Source: Arthrobacter sp. ES3-54 (GTDB lineage Bacteria > Actinomycetota > Actinomycetes > Actinomycetales > Micrococcaceae). From it: a stretch of DNA of 64,000 bases. The translations under genes and the position numbers were made by a program. The notes under the pieces are model-generated. The model worked only from the letters and a program-made list of their open reading frames with translations. It made no database searches and had not been told where the DNA came from. Below are positions 8,323 to 16,168 of this stretch, one piece after another (the stretch's first letter is position 1; each line of letters starts with the position of its first letter). The stretch covers positions 1 through 64,000 of the forward strand of contig NZ_JAQFIF010000011.1 in assembly GCF_029504395.1 (NCBI RefSeq), written 5' to 3'.

Positions 8323-8408
8323 GTTGAACATTCAAGTTAATCCAAGGTTAATGCAAGGTGGCGTGGCCAGACTTTAACCCTGGGGTACATCAATAAGTTG
8401 TCGACAAC
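8323..8408. promoter_or_regulatory. Direct repeats and a perfect palindrome in the divergent promoter region
   Basis: GTTAATCCAAG (8336-8346) and GTTAATGCAAG (8347-8357) are 11-bp direct repeats, preceded by a related GTTGAACATTC at 8323. On the minus strand they read TTAACC/TTAACT, similar in spacing to actinobacterial response-regulator (PhoP-like) boxes. GTTGTCGACAAC at 8397-8408 is a perfect 12-nt palindrome. They sit between the GH16-like lipoprotein and the polysaccharide cassette. The binding proteins are not identified. Confidence 0.4.
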
Positions 8409-8432
8409 CGTTCAGCGTTAGCTTGGGTCTAT

Positions 8433-8455
8433 TTTCCGGCTGGAGGAGCCGGAAA
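8433..8455 (+). promoter_or_regulatory. Leader hairpin with GGAGG in its loop
   Basis: TTTCCGGCT (8433-8441) pairs perfectly with AGCCGGAAA (8447-8455), leaving the five-base loop GGAGG. It is in the presumed 5' leader of the polysaccharide cassette, about 35 nt before the first start codon. It could expose or bind a translational regulator; this is inference. Confidence 0.4.
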
Positions 8456-8490
8456 GCGCTGCAGTTGAGACGAGCAGAAAACGTTATTGA

Positions 8491-9354
8491 GTGGTGAGGC
8501 CAGTGTCCATCCCGAATCTCAAGCCAAACGTGCGCCCCCAAACGACGCCCCCGCCGGCAAATCCCTCAGTCAGCGTGGTGATCCCCACCTTGAACGAGGC
8601 AATGAACCTGCCGTGGGTGCTGCGGCGTATGCCCTCCTATGTGGATGAGGTGGTAATTGTTGATGGCCGTTCCTTGGACGGCACAGTCGATGTGGCCCGG
8701 GCCTTGCGCCTGGATGTCGTGGTGGTGGCAGAACCCCGCCCCGGCAAAGGAAACGCCGTGCGGGCCGGATTTGCCGCGGCCTCCGGGGACATCATCGTCA
8801 TGCTGGACGGCGACGGCAGCATGGACCCGCAGGAGATCGGCTGGCTGGTGACTCCACTCCAGCACGAGTACGACTTCGTCAAAGGCTCCCGCTATGTGAC
8901 GGGTGGCGGCTCGGACGATCTCACCTGGCTGCGCAGCGGGGGAAACAAGATGCTCACTTGGCTCGCCAACGCCGTTCTCCACAGTGACTACTCGGATCTT
9001 TGCTACGGCTACATCGCCTTGCGCCGCGAATGCGTTGACATTCTGGAGCTGGAGTCGGACGGATTCGAGATCGAAACTGAACTGATTGTGCGGGCCTCAA
9101 GGGCCGGCCTCCGCATTGCCGAGGTTCCTAGCCATGAGCTGTCCCGCATCTCAGGCCAGTCGAACCTGCACACGTTCCGGGACGGCTGGCGGGTGCTCCG
9201 CACCCTTGCCCGCGAGCGCGTGAGCTGGGAGGCTCCGACCGCCGGAGCCCGTCCCGAAGCCCTGCGCCGAGTCAAGTACAAGTACCCCAGCGTGGTGTTC
9301 CCCCACGTTCCCACCGATCCCAGCAGCGTTCTGGGCGGACGGGCAGGCGAATAG
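8491..9354 (+). CDS. Family 2 glycosyltransferase (polyprenyl-phosphate-sugar synthase type)
   Basis: A 287-residue GT-A enzyme. SVVIPTLNEAMNLPWVL (27-43) and VDEVVIVDGRSLDGT form the nucleotide-sugar site. Asp106-x-Asp108 (MLDGDGS) is the metal-binding DxD. The layout resembles dolichyl/polyprenyl-phosphate mannose or glucose synthases, which load a sugar onto a lipid carrier at the inner face of the membrane. No transmembrane segment is obvious. The start is GTG at 8491; GTG at 8503 is an alternative. It is the first gene of the one-direction polysaccharide cassette and its stop is one base before the next gene's start. Confidence 0.85.
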   Translation: MVRPVSIPNLKPNVRPQTTPPPANPSVSVVIPTLNEAMNLPWVLRRMPSYVDEVVIVDGRSLDGTVDVARALRLDVVVVAEPRPGKGNAVRAGFAAASGDIIVMLDGDGSMDPQEIGWLVTPLQHEYDFVKGSRYVTGGGSDDLTWLRSGGNKMLTWLANAVLHSDYSDLCYGYIALRRECVDILELESDGFEIETELIVRASRAGLRIAEVPSHELSRISGQSNLHTFRDGWRVLRTLARERVSWEAPTAGARPEALRRVKYKYPSVVFPHVPTDPSSVLGGRAGE

Positions 9355-9355
9355 G

Positions 9356-10354
9356 ATGTCCGAGGACCCCAGCATTCCGGAAGTATCCGTGGTCATTTGC
9401 TCCTACTCGGAGGACCGGTGGGACAGGCTGATGGGCGCCCTGGACTCGGTCCGCACCCAGACCGTCCCGCCCAAGCAGACGATCGTCGTCGTCGACTACA
9501 ACGTCGACTTGTACAAGCGCCTGATCTTCACGGTCCCGGACGCCGTAATTGTCGAGAACACCGGGCCCAAGGGCCTCTCCGGCGCCCGCAACACCGGAGC
9601 GGGCATCGCCAAGGCGGAGATTGTGGCCTACCTCGATGACGATGCCGAAGCCGAGCCGGATTGGCTCGAGCGGCTCGCGGCCTTGTACGACGATCCCGAC
9701 GTTCTGGCTGTGGGCGGCCGGGTGGAGCCGCTCTGGGAAGCCGGGCGGCCTGGCCACTTCGCCAATGAGCTCGACTGGATAGTCGGCTGCACGTACCGGG
9801 GGATGCCTAAAGTCGCCGCCGAAGTCCGCAATGTCATTGGCGCGAACATGTCCTTCCGCGCCGAAGTCCTGGACCGGGTGGGCGGTTTCAACACAACCTT
9901 GGGACGTCAGGGCGCCGTCCCGCTGGGATGCGAAGAGACCGAACTGTGCATCCGTGCAGTGCTGGGAGCGCCCGGATCCCGGGTGGTCTATGAGCCCGCT
10001 GCCCTGGTGCACCACCACGTTCCGGTCGAGCGCGGCACCCTGCGCTACATGCTTGCACGTTCCTGGGGCGAAGGGATTTCCAAGGCGCAGGTCAGCAGGG
10101 TGGTCGGCCACAAGCGGGCACTGGGTCCCGAACGGCGCTATGTCCGGCAGGTCCTGCCACGTGCAGTGTTTGCCGGAATCCGCGGCTGGCTCGGCGGCGG
10201 GGACCGCGCCGGGCTCGGCCGGGCGGCAACCATCGTGGCCGTGCTCGCGGCCACCGCGACCGGCTATGTACGCGGCCGCCGCCTGCCTACCGCGGCCTCG
10301 CCGCTGAAGGCGGCCGCGGTGTCGGCGGAGGAGCCTTGGAGGGAAGTCCAGTGA
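9356..10354 (+). CDS. Family 2 glycosyltransferase
   Basis: A 332-residue GT-A enzyme. VSVVICSYSEDRWDRL (10-25) opens the fold, GARNTG (77-81) precedes the acidic motif YLDDDAE (Asp94-Asp96), and ECEET-like GCEETELCIRA provides the later catalytic ED pair. HHHVP-type motifs near 220 and a hydrophobic C-terminal segment (residues 285-308) suggest membrane association. It directly follows the first glycosyltransferase with essentially no gap, so translation is probably coupled. It likely adds a sugar to the lipid-linked repeat unit; donor and acceptor are unknown. Confidence 0.85.
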   Translation: MSEDPSIPEVSVVICSYSEDRWDRLMGALDSVRTQTVPPKQTIVVVDYNVDLYKRLIFTVPDAVIVENTGPKGLSGARNTGAGIAKAEIVAYLDDDAEAEPDWLERLAALYDDPDVLAVGGRVEPLWEAGRPGHFANELDWIVGCTYRGMPKVAAEVRNVIGANMSFRAEVLDRVGGFNTTLGRQGAVPLGCEETELCIRAVLGAPGSRVVYEPAALVHHHVPVERGTLRYMLARSWGEGISKAQVSRVVGHKRALGPERRYVRQVLPRAVFAGIRGWLGGGDRAGLGRAATIVAVLAATATGYVRGRRLPTAASPLKAAAVSAEEPWREVQ

Positions 10355-10465
10355 CCCGCGCAGCTTGGGTGCCCGTCTCTGTACACCGCCCTGTGAAACG
10401 CCCGGTGCAGCCACTGCATCCGGAACCACCTGACCGCAGGAAACCGACCCGAGAAAGCCTGGATC

Positions 10466-11566
10466 ATGAGCCAACCTGAACGCGACGTGAAACAGCCGAT
10501 CGGCGCCTCTGCCGGAGCCACCTTCGATGTCCACGGGATCGTGGGCATCGATGTCGAGGCCGGGACGCCAGGGGAACCGCAGCTAAGGGACATGCTCGCC
10601 CCGTTCCTTGGGGAATCCGGCGCGCCACGGCGGATCACCATCGGCGCCAAAATAACGCCGATTTCCAGCCAGTCGCATGCAGAGGATGCCTACCGGTTCA
10701 CCGGGGAGTCCCTCTATATTCCGGCGGACCGCGTCCAGATTATCGAGACGAAAGACGGGTACCGGATCGAAGGCGCCGGCGAGCTCCTGACATCCGTGAT
10801 TCCGTTGCTGGACCGGTTGTGCGTCGAGGAGGATGCGGCGATGATCCATGCCGCAGTGGTGGACTTCCGCGGCTCCGGGGTACTCCTGCCAGCCTGGGGA
10901 GGAGTCGGAAAGACCAGCACGGTGGCGAAGCTGGTGGCCATGCGCGACGTGCGGTTCATGGCAGACGACTGGGCATTCATGGGCGCCGGCGGAATGCTCA
11001 TGGGCTACGCCAAGCCGATGTTTATCAAACCCCACCACCGCGCCATCTACCCGGACATGTTCCGGGGCACGCGCAAGCCCCTGGCCCCCGGATGGCTGAC
11101 GACGCCCGTCGCCCATCTGGCCACGGCGGTCCATCCGGTCATTGTCCGGTACCCGAAAACAGCGGCCTTCACCCGGCGCTGGTCCCCCGAGCACCGCATG
11201 GTACAGCCGGAGCATGTCTTCGGCGCGCAGCGGATTTCGTCCGCGGCGCCGGCACAGCTGGCCATCTTCCTTGAGCGCTTCGACGGCGCGGACGCACGGC
11301 TGGAGGCACGAAGCGCGGAGTGGATGACGTCGCGGATCGTCGGCAACTTCCATTCGGAACTGCCCATGGTGTCGCGGCGGCTCGTCGAGGCCCTCGGCGC
11401 CACCAGCCTCGTCCCCTTGGAGGAGCATTTCGGCCAGAAGGCGGCCGTGGTGCGCCGGGCGCTGGAAGACGTTCCCTGCTGGCTGCTCCGGCTGCCCGCC
11501 GCCTGGTCAGCGGACCAGGCCTCTGACTTCATCGCGAATCTGGTTCGTTCAAAACTGGATGAGTGA
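10466..11566 (+). CDS. HPr-kinase-like P-loop protein in the polysaccharide cassette
   Basis: A 366-residue protein with a mid-protein P-loop, A143WGGVGKT150, preceded by AAMIHAAVVDFRG and followed by MADDWAF with the Asp pair 167-168. This arrangement resembles the HprK C-terminal kinase fold. The HprK-specific remainder is not obvious, so this is an HprK-related kinase rather than HPr kinase itself. Such proteins recur in surface-polysaccharide and peptide-modification clusters, with targets not well defined. It is about 110 bp after the second glycosyltransferase and is followed closely by the GT2-flippase gene. A regulatory or phosphorylating role in assembly is inferred. Confidence 0.65.
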   Translation: MSQPERDVKQPIGASAGATFDVHGIVGIDVEAGTPGEPQLRDMLAPFLGESGAPRRITIGAKITPISSQSHAEDAYRFTGESLYIPADRVQIIETKDGYRIEGAGELLTSVIPLLDRLCVEEDAAMIHAAVVDFRGSGVLLPAWGGVGKTSTVAKLVAMRDVRFMADDWAFMGAGGMLMGYAKPMFIKPHHRAIYPDMFRGTRKPLAPGWLTTPVAHLATAVHPVIVRYPKTAAFTRRWSPEHRMVQPEHVFGAQRISSAAPAQLAIFLERFDGADARLEARSAEWMTSRIVGNFHSELPMVSRRLVEALGATSLVPLEEHFGQKAAVVRRALEDVPCWLLRLPAAWSADQASDFIANLVRSKLDE

Positions 11567-11577
11567 GGCGAGGCCAC

Positions 11578-13665
11578 GTGAGCGATCTGAGGGTGTCGGT
11601 TGTCGTTCCAGCGCGGAATGCCGCAGCCTGGCTGGGCGAGTGCCTGGAGTCGATCCGCAGCCAACATCCGCACGAAATGATCGTGGTCGATGGCTGCTCC
11701 ACGGATGACACTGCAGCAATCGCACGCGACTGCGGGGCAACCGTCATCTCCGATGAGGGACGCGGCCTGCCGGCCGCCCGAATGCTCGGCGCCCGGAGTG
11801 CCACCGGTGAGGTAGTCGCCCTGATCGACGCCGACGTCGTCCTTCCGTCGAAGAGCCTGCCCCGGCTGCTGACCGAATTCGAATCCGGCGGTTACGACGG
11901 CCTGCAATTCGGGCTGGCCAGCGAAGCCGACGGACCCGGGTACTGGGGGGCCGCGCTGGCGTGGCACCACAACCACAGCCGGGTGCGCAAGTGGTTCGGC
12001 GTCAGCGCCACGCTGATGCGTCGCGACGTGCTGCTCGACGTCGGGTTCGACGACGACTTCCGCTCGGGGGAAGATGTGGAGCTCAGGATCCGGCTGGAGC
12101 AGGCAGGGTACCGGCTCGGCGTCTCCGACTCCGTAGTGGTCAGACACAGGTTCGACGACACGTTCGACTACGCCCGCGACCAGTGGCTCCAAGACGGGGC
12201 CGGAATGGCCCGCACCGTCCGCAAACACACGGGCCGGGCCGGCTGGCTGGTGATGCTGCCCCTGCTGGCCACCGTGCGGGGTGTGGGCCTGTCGCTGGTC
12301 CGCGCGCCCCGCTTCCTGCCGTATTGGATGGGCTTCCTGCTCTACAACTACCGCGCCATGGCCGGCGAGCTCCTGAGGCCGGCCCACAAGCCCATCTCGG
12401 TCGGAGGGAACGCGGCCTGGTTGGCCGCCGCGAGGATCGCCCCCATGGTGACGGGCTTCCTGTTCTGGGCGCTCGCGGCCCTCGTGCTCCCGCCGGAGCA
12501 GTTGGGGCTCGGCTCCGCGGTGGTGTCGGCCGCCCTCCTGACCGTGCAGCTGGGGATGCTTGGTGTCGGGCCCGCCACGCTGACCCTCCTTCCCGCGGAA
12601 AATGACGGCGGCCGGCGCCTCATCGCCGCTAGCCTGCTTGCCGTCGCGACCTTCGCCCTGCTGGGCGCGGGCCTGCTGGTTATCATCACAAATTGGCTCG
12701 GCACAGGTGTGGGCGAGGCCTGGATCCCGCTGGTCACGGTCCTTTTCCTGGCCACGTCGCTCCTCGCGGCCAGCGCCTACCAGCTTGACTACGTGGGCGT
12801 GGCCCAGGAGCGGGCCGACCGAACGCTGGTCAGAAGCCTCGTGCAGAGCCTCGTGCAGCTCGCCTTCCTGGCCGCCGCGTTCGCCGTCGGACTCCGTGAC
12901 CTGGCGGTGATTGTGGCCGCAGTTGCCGCCGGCGCGCTGGCCAGCGTCCTCGTGGGACTGCGCCAGCTTGCCCGGGCCCAGGTCTCCCCCGATTGGAAGC
13001 ATGGCCTCCGGCCGCGTCCGGCCCTAAAACTCCTGAAGCCCGGGCTCCCCAACCACGCCCTCATGCTCGCCGACCGCGCGCCCGGTTACCTGCTTCCGCT
13101 CATCGTTGCAGCAACTCTGGGGCCCGCCCCGACGGCCGCCTGGTTCGTGGTGTGGATGATGGCCTCGGCGGTGTTCTTCGTGCCGCAGTCCGCCGGCTTT
13201 ACGCTGCAAACGGCCCTCGCGGGAAAGCGGGCGAGGCCGGGACTCCTCGGCTCCGCCCTGCGGGCCAGCTTCCTGTTGACTCTCGTAGCCGGGTTGATAT
13301 TGATGCTGGCCGGGCCACTGCTTTTGGGCCTCCTCGGATCGCAGTACGCGTCCGCGTGGGTCCTCCTTCCTGTACTCGTTCCGGCACTCCTCCTGAGTTG
13401 TGTGACCCAGGTCTACTACGGGCTGTGCCGGGCCCACGGGCGGCTTTTCGAATCCACGGCAGTCGCCACCTTGGCCGCCATCCTGATCGTGGCCCCCGCC
13501 GCGGCCGTGGCCCAGCAATATGGCCTCACCGGCGTATCCGTCCTCTGGGCCGTTGCCCAGGCGACGGCTTCGCTGATTGCTGCTTGGCGTCTGATCACCC
13601 TGACCCGAATGAACCCCGCCCCAGCCGCAGGCGAGATTCCTTCAGCGCGCCACCAGCCGAGTTGA
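11578..13665 (+). CDS. Fusion of a GT2 glycosyltransferase and a MOP-type polysaccharide flippase
   Basis: Start taken at the GTG at 11578 behind GAGGCGAGG (695 residues). Residues 1-240 form a GT2 domain: VSVVVPARNAAAWLGECLESI, VDGCSTDDT, the DxD motif IDADV (Asp84, Asp86) and a late GEDVELRIRLEQAGY. Residues from about 255 to the end are a polytopic membrane protein with 12 or more predicted helices, of the Wzx/MOP exporter type (opening AAWLAAARIAPMVTGFLFWALAALVLPPEQLG). GT2 and flippase are normally separate genes. Joining them would couple the last sugar addition to lipid-linked-unit export. The fusion is a single uninterrupted frame with uniform codon use, so an assembly artefact is unlikely. 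Confidence 0.8.
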   Translation: MSDLRVSVVVPARNAAAWLGECLESIRSQHPHEMIVVDGCSTDDTAAIARDCGATVISDEGRGLPAARMLGARSATGEVVALIDADVVLPSKSLPRLLTEFESGGYDGLQFGLASEADGPGYWGAALAWHHNHSRVRKWFGVSATLMRRDVLLDVGFDDDFRSGEDVELRIRLEQAGYRLGVSDSVVVRHRFDDTFDYARDQWLQDGAGMARTVRKHTGRAGWLVMLPLLATVRGVGLSLVRAPRFLPYWMGFLLYNYRAMAGELLRPAHKPISVGGNAAWLAAARIAPMVTGFLFWALAALVLPPEQLGLGSAVVSAALLTVQLGMLGVGPATLTLLPAENDGGRRLIAASLLAVATFALLGAGLLVIITNWLGTGVGEAWIPLVTVLFLATSLLAASAYQLDYVGVAQERADRTLVRSLVQSLVQLAFLAAAFAVGLRDLAVIVAAVAAGALASVLVGLRQLARAQVSPDWKHGLRPRPALKLLKPGLPNHALMLADRAPGYLLPLIVAATLGPAPTAAWFVVWMMASAVFFVPQSAGFTLQTALAGKRARPGLLGSALRASFLLTLVAGLILMLAGPLLLGLLGSQYASAWVLLPVLVPALLLSCVTQVYYGLCRAHGRLFESTAVATLAAILIVAPAAAVAQQYGLTGVSVLWAVAQATASLIAAWRLITLTRMNPAPAAGEIPSARHQPS

Positions 13666-13674
13666 ATCGAGGAA

Positions 13675-15555
13675 ATGATGACACACGAAACGGCAACAAG
13701 CCCCGTGCACACCGCCCACCGGCATGAGGCGCATGCGCACGTCGGCGGTGCCAAACCGCCCACCCACCGCAACCTGGGACTGACGCCGTCGTGGCACATC
13801 GGCGCCTTGGCCGCGACAGCCGCGGCCGCCCTCGCCCTCGGCGTCTGGAGCATGACCCAGGTCGATCCCCTTCGGATCGGCGGGGCCGGACTCATCGGCG
13901 TCCTCCCGCCTGCTTATTTCGTGGCGCTCGGGCTCAGCCTGGCGGGATTTGTCGCCTCCTTGAGCCTCCGCCGCCTGGTCCCTGCCCTTCTGACCTGGCA
14001 GCTTCTGGTGACAGTGGTTGTCCTCGCTGGGGCTGACCCCATCATCCATGGCCTGCCCCGGCTCGAGGCCAGCTTCCGCCATCTGGGCATTGCCGACACC
14101 ATGGGCCAATCGGGCCAGCTCGATCCGAGCCTGGACGCGTACTTCGACTGGCCCGGATTCTTCAGCCTGCTGGGAATGCTCTCCGGGGCGACAGGCGCCA
14201 AGGACCTTTTCGGCATCGCAACCTGGGCGCCGGTGGGGATCAACTTCCTCTTACTCGCACCGCTGCTGGCCCTGACACGGCGGTTGACGGCAAATCCGCG
14301 CCAGGCGTGGGCTGCTGTCTGGATCTTCTACGTGGCCAGCTGGATTGGACAGGACTATCTGTCGCCGCAGGCGCATTCGTTCGTCCTCCTGCTCACCCTG
14401 GTTGCCTGCCTGCTCAGCGTCTTTGCTGGTTGGGCCTGGCCCACGGAGGGCACCGGGTTCTCGCGGTGGCTTGCCCGCAGTGTCAGCAAGCTTGACAGTT
14501 CGGTACCCGGATATGGCGCCGTGGAGCCACGCCGGACGGACACGGCGGTGCTTGTGGTGGTCTGCGGGCTGTTCCTGCTTGCCATGACCGCTTCCCATCA
14601 GCTCAGCCCCTTCGCCGCGATCCCCATCCTGGCCGCGCTGCTTCTGACCGGCCATCTCCGGCTGCGTTTCTTGCCCGTCCTGGCCGTGGTCCTGCCGGTC
14701 GGCTGGCTGATCTTTGCGGCCTCAACCTTCTTGTCGGGGCACTTTGGCCAACTTCTCGGCTCTTTCGGTGACATTGGCGCGAACAGCCTCGGCGCGCTGA
14801 GCACCAGGGTCTCAGGCAGCGATGCCCATGTGTTGGTGGTCTACACGCGCATCGCCGAGGTCGCGCTGGTATGGATTCTCGCCGTTGCCGGTGCCATCGT
14901 CGGCTACCGGCGGAAGGCACCGTGGTTGGCGGCCGCGGCCGCGGCGCTTGCGCCGCTGGTCCTGATTCCGCTCCAGCCATATGGCGGCGAACTGCTCCTG
15001 CGCCTGTATCTCTTTAGCCTTCCGTTTGCTGTGTGTCTGGCGGTGCTGCCATTGATGTCAGAGAACACTGCCGGGCTGAGCCTGCGCCGAGCCCTTGCGC
15101 TGCTGCTCATGGGCGCGGTATTGGCCACGGCCACGGTCGTTTCCCGCTACGGAAACGACGGCATGGAGAGCTTCAACGACGACGAAATCGCCTTAGTGAA
15201 CCGCCTCTATTCGACTGCGCCCACCGGCGCTGTCCTGATTGAGGCAGTTCGCAACACTCCGTGGAGATACCAGCACTACGCGGACTATGACTACCGGGCG
15301 CTCGTTGCTGCCGAGCCCATTCCCAACGCCGCGCCGCTCAGCTGTGATGCGGCCAACCAGATCGCCCACAAAGCGGGCGCGTACCTCATCGTTACCGAAA
15401 GCCAGCGGGAGGCGGCCGAACTCCGCGGTTCGACTCCCACCGGCGACCTTCAACGTTTTACCGCCACATGCGCCACCAGTCCGGGCTGGACGAAGGTTTA
15501 TGAAAACGCGGGCGGCGTGATTTTTCACATCGAAGGAGTTACCAATGGCAACTGA
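13675..15555 (+). CDS. Large polytopic membrane protein, polymerase or GT-C-like
   Basis: A 626-residue protein with a His-rich cytoplasmic N-terminus (HTAHRHEAHAHVGG), about 12 hydrophobic helices between residues 40 and 490, and a soluble C-terminal domain of roughly 120 residues after SRYGNDGMESFNDDE. An early acidic loop (PSLDAYFDWPGFF) and NTPWRYQHYADYDYRALV outside the membrane recall GT-C-type or oligosaccharide-polymerase architecture. I cannot assign a family firmly. It starts nine bases after the flippase fusion stop and overlaps the next gene by 11 bp. Assembly of exported units at the outer membrane face is inferred. Confidence 0.7.
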   Translation: MMTHETATSPVHTAHRHEAHAHVGGAKPPTHRNLGLTPSWHIGALAATAAAALALGVWSMTQVDPLRIGGAGLIGVLPPAYFVALGLSLAGFVASLSLRRLVPALLTWQLLVTVVVLAGADPIIHGLPRLEASFRHLGIADTMGQSGQLDPSLDAYFDWPGFFSLLGMLSGATGAKDLFGIATWAPVGINFLLLAPLLALTRRLTANPRQAWAAVWIFYVASWIGQDYLSPQAHSFVLLLTLVACLLSVFAGWAWPTEGTGFSRWLARSVSKLDSSVPGYGAVEPRRTDTAVLVVVCGLFLLAMTASHQLSPFAAIPILAALLLTGHLRLRFLPVLAVVLPVGWLIFAASTFLSGHFGQLLGSFGDIGANSLGALSTRVSGSDAHVLVVYTRIAEVALVWILAVAGAIVGYRRKAPWLAAAAAALAPLVLIPLQPYGGELLLRLYLFSLPFAVCLAVLPLMSENTAGLSLRRALALLLMGAVLATATVVSRYGNDGMESFNDDEIALVNRLYSTAPTGAVLIEAVRNTPWRYQHYADYDYRALVAAEPIPNAAPLSCDAANQIAHKAGAYLIVTESQREAAELRGSTPTGDLQRFTATCATSPGWTKVYENAGGVIFHIEGVTNGN

Positions 15556-15922
15556 ACGCAGCTACGTGAGCTATGCGACGGCAGCCGTCGCCCTAGCCGC
15601 CATACCGCTCTCGTTTGTCGGCCCCGAGGGCCTGCGCCTGGCGGTGATCGGCCTGCTGATGCTGGCCGGACCTGGAACAGCGCTGGTGCTGCTCCTCCAC
15701 TTCGGCCCAACGCGCTCGGCCACGACCGCTGGCGCGCTCCCCCTCATCATCGCGATCGCAATTGCCTTCAGCCTCACGATGTCCACCCTCGTGGCGACGG
15801 CGATGATCTATGCGCAGCTCTGGTCACCGCCGGCGGGCGTATGCGTCCTGTCGATCTTGACCCTCGCTTTCCTGGGCCTTGAGTTCAAGAGGCCACAGCG
15901 GGCCCTGGTGCGTGCGAAATGA
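15545..15922 (+). CDS. Small membrane protein of the polysaccharide cassette
   Basis: A 125-residue protein with three to four hydrophobic helices (about 10-28, 32-50, 62-82 and 88-110) and a short basic tail. It matches no family I recognise. It overlaps the preceding large membrane gene by 11 bp and the next small ORF by an ATGA overlap, so the three are very likely translationally coupled. It could be an accessory subunit of the polymer assembly complex. Confidence 0.65.
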   Translation: MATERSYVSYATAAVALAAIPLSFVGPEGLRLAVIGLLMLAGPGTALVLLLHFGPTRSATTAGALPLIIAIAIAFSLTMSTLVATAMIYAQLWSPPAGVCVLSILTLAFLGLEFKRPQRALVRAK

Positions 15923-16098
15923 TCATCTTCCTGACAGGACTGGCCACAGTGACAGCACTCGTGAGCTGCGATGTGCTGCGTGTGTTGAATCCGGACAAGG
16001 CACTGCCGCGCGCCGTGGTGATCACCACGGCAGCCCTTCTGGCCATAGTCGGCGTCGCGGCGGTCGTGCAGTTGGTACATCTGGCGCAGCTGGCATGA
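15919..16098 (+). CDS. 59-residue membrane microprotein
   Basis: This short ORF starts in an ATGA overlap with the previous gene and encodes 59 residues. It has two hydrophobic helices (residues 1-20, MIIFLTGLATVTALV..., and 33-55, VVITTAALLAIVGVAAV) joined by a polar loop LRVLNPDKALPR, a hairpin-like topology. The coupled start, codon use and strongly hydrophobic product support a real gene. No family is recognised. It is the sixth tightly packed gene of the cassette. Confidence 0.6.
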   Translation: MIIFLTGLATVTALVSCDVLRVLNPDKALPRAVVITTAALLAIVGVAAVVQLVHLAQLA

Positions 16099-16168
16099 CA
16101 GAAGCCGCCCGCCCTGCGCCGCACAAGCGCACATCATCAAGTCGAACCAATCACGGAAAGTATCTGCA

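Noticed and set aside
9272..10534. 420-residue antisense open frame over the second glycosyltransferase
   Set aside because: It is the mirror of a clear GT2 gene in high-GC DNA, with no motif or ribosome-binding site.
11047..13002. 651-residue antisense open frame opposite the GT2-flippase fusion
   Set aside because: Composition is dominated by Gly, Arg, Gln and His as expected from the complement of a GC-rich gene; no domain visible.
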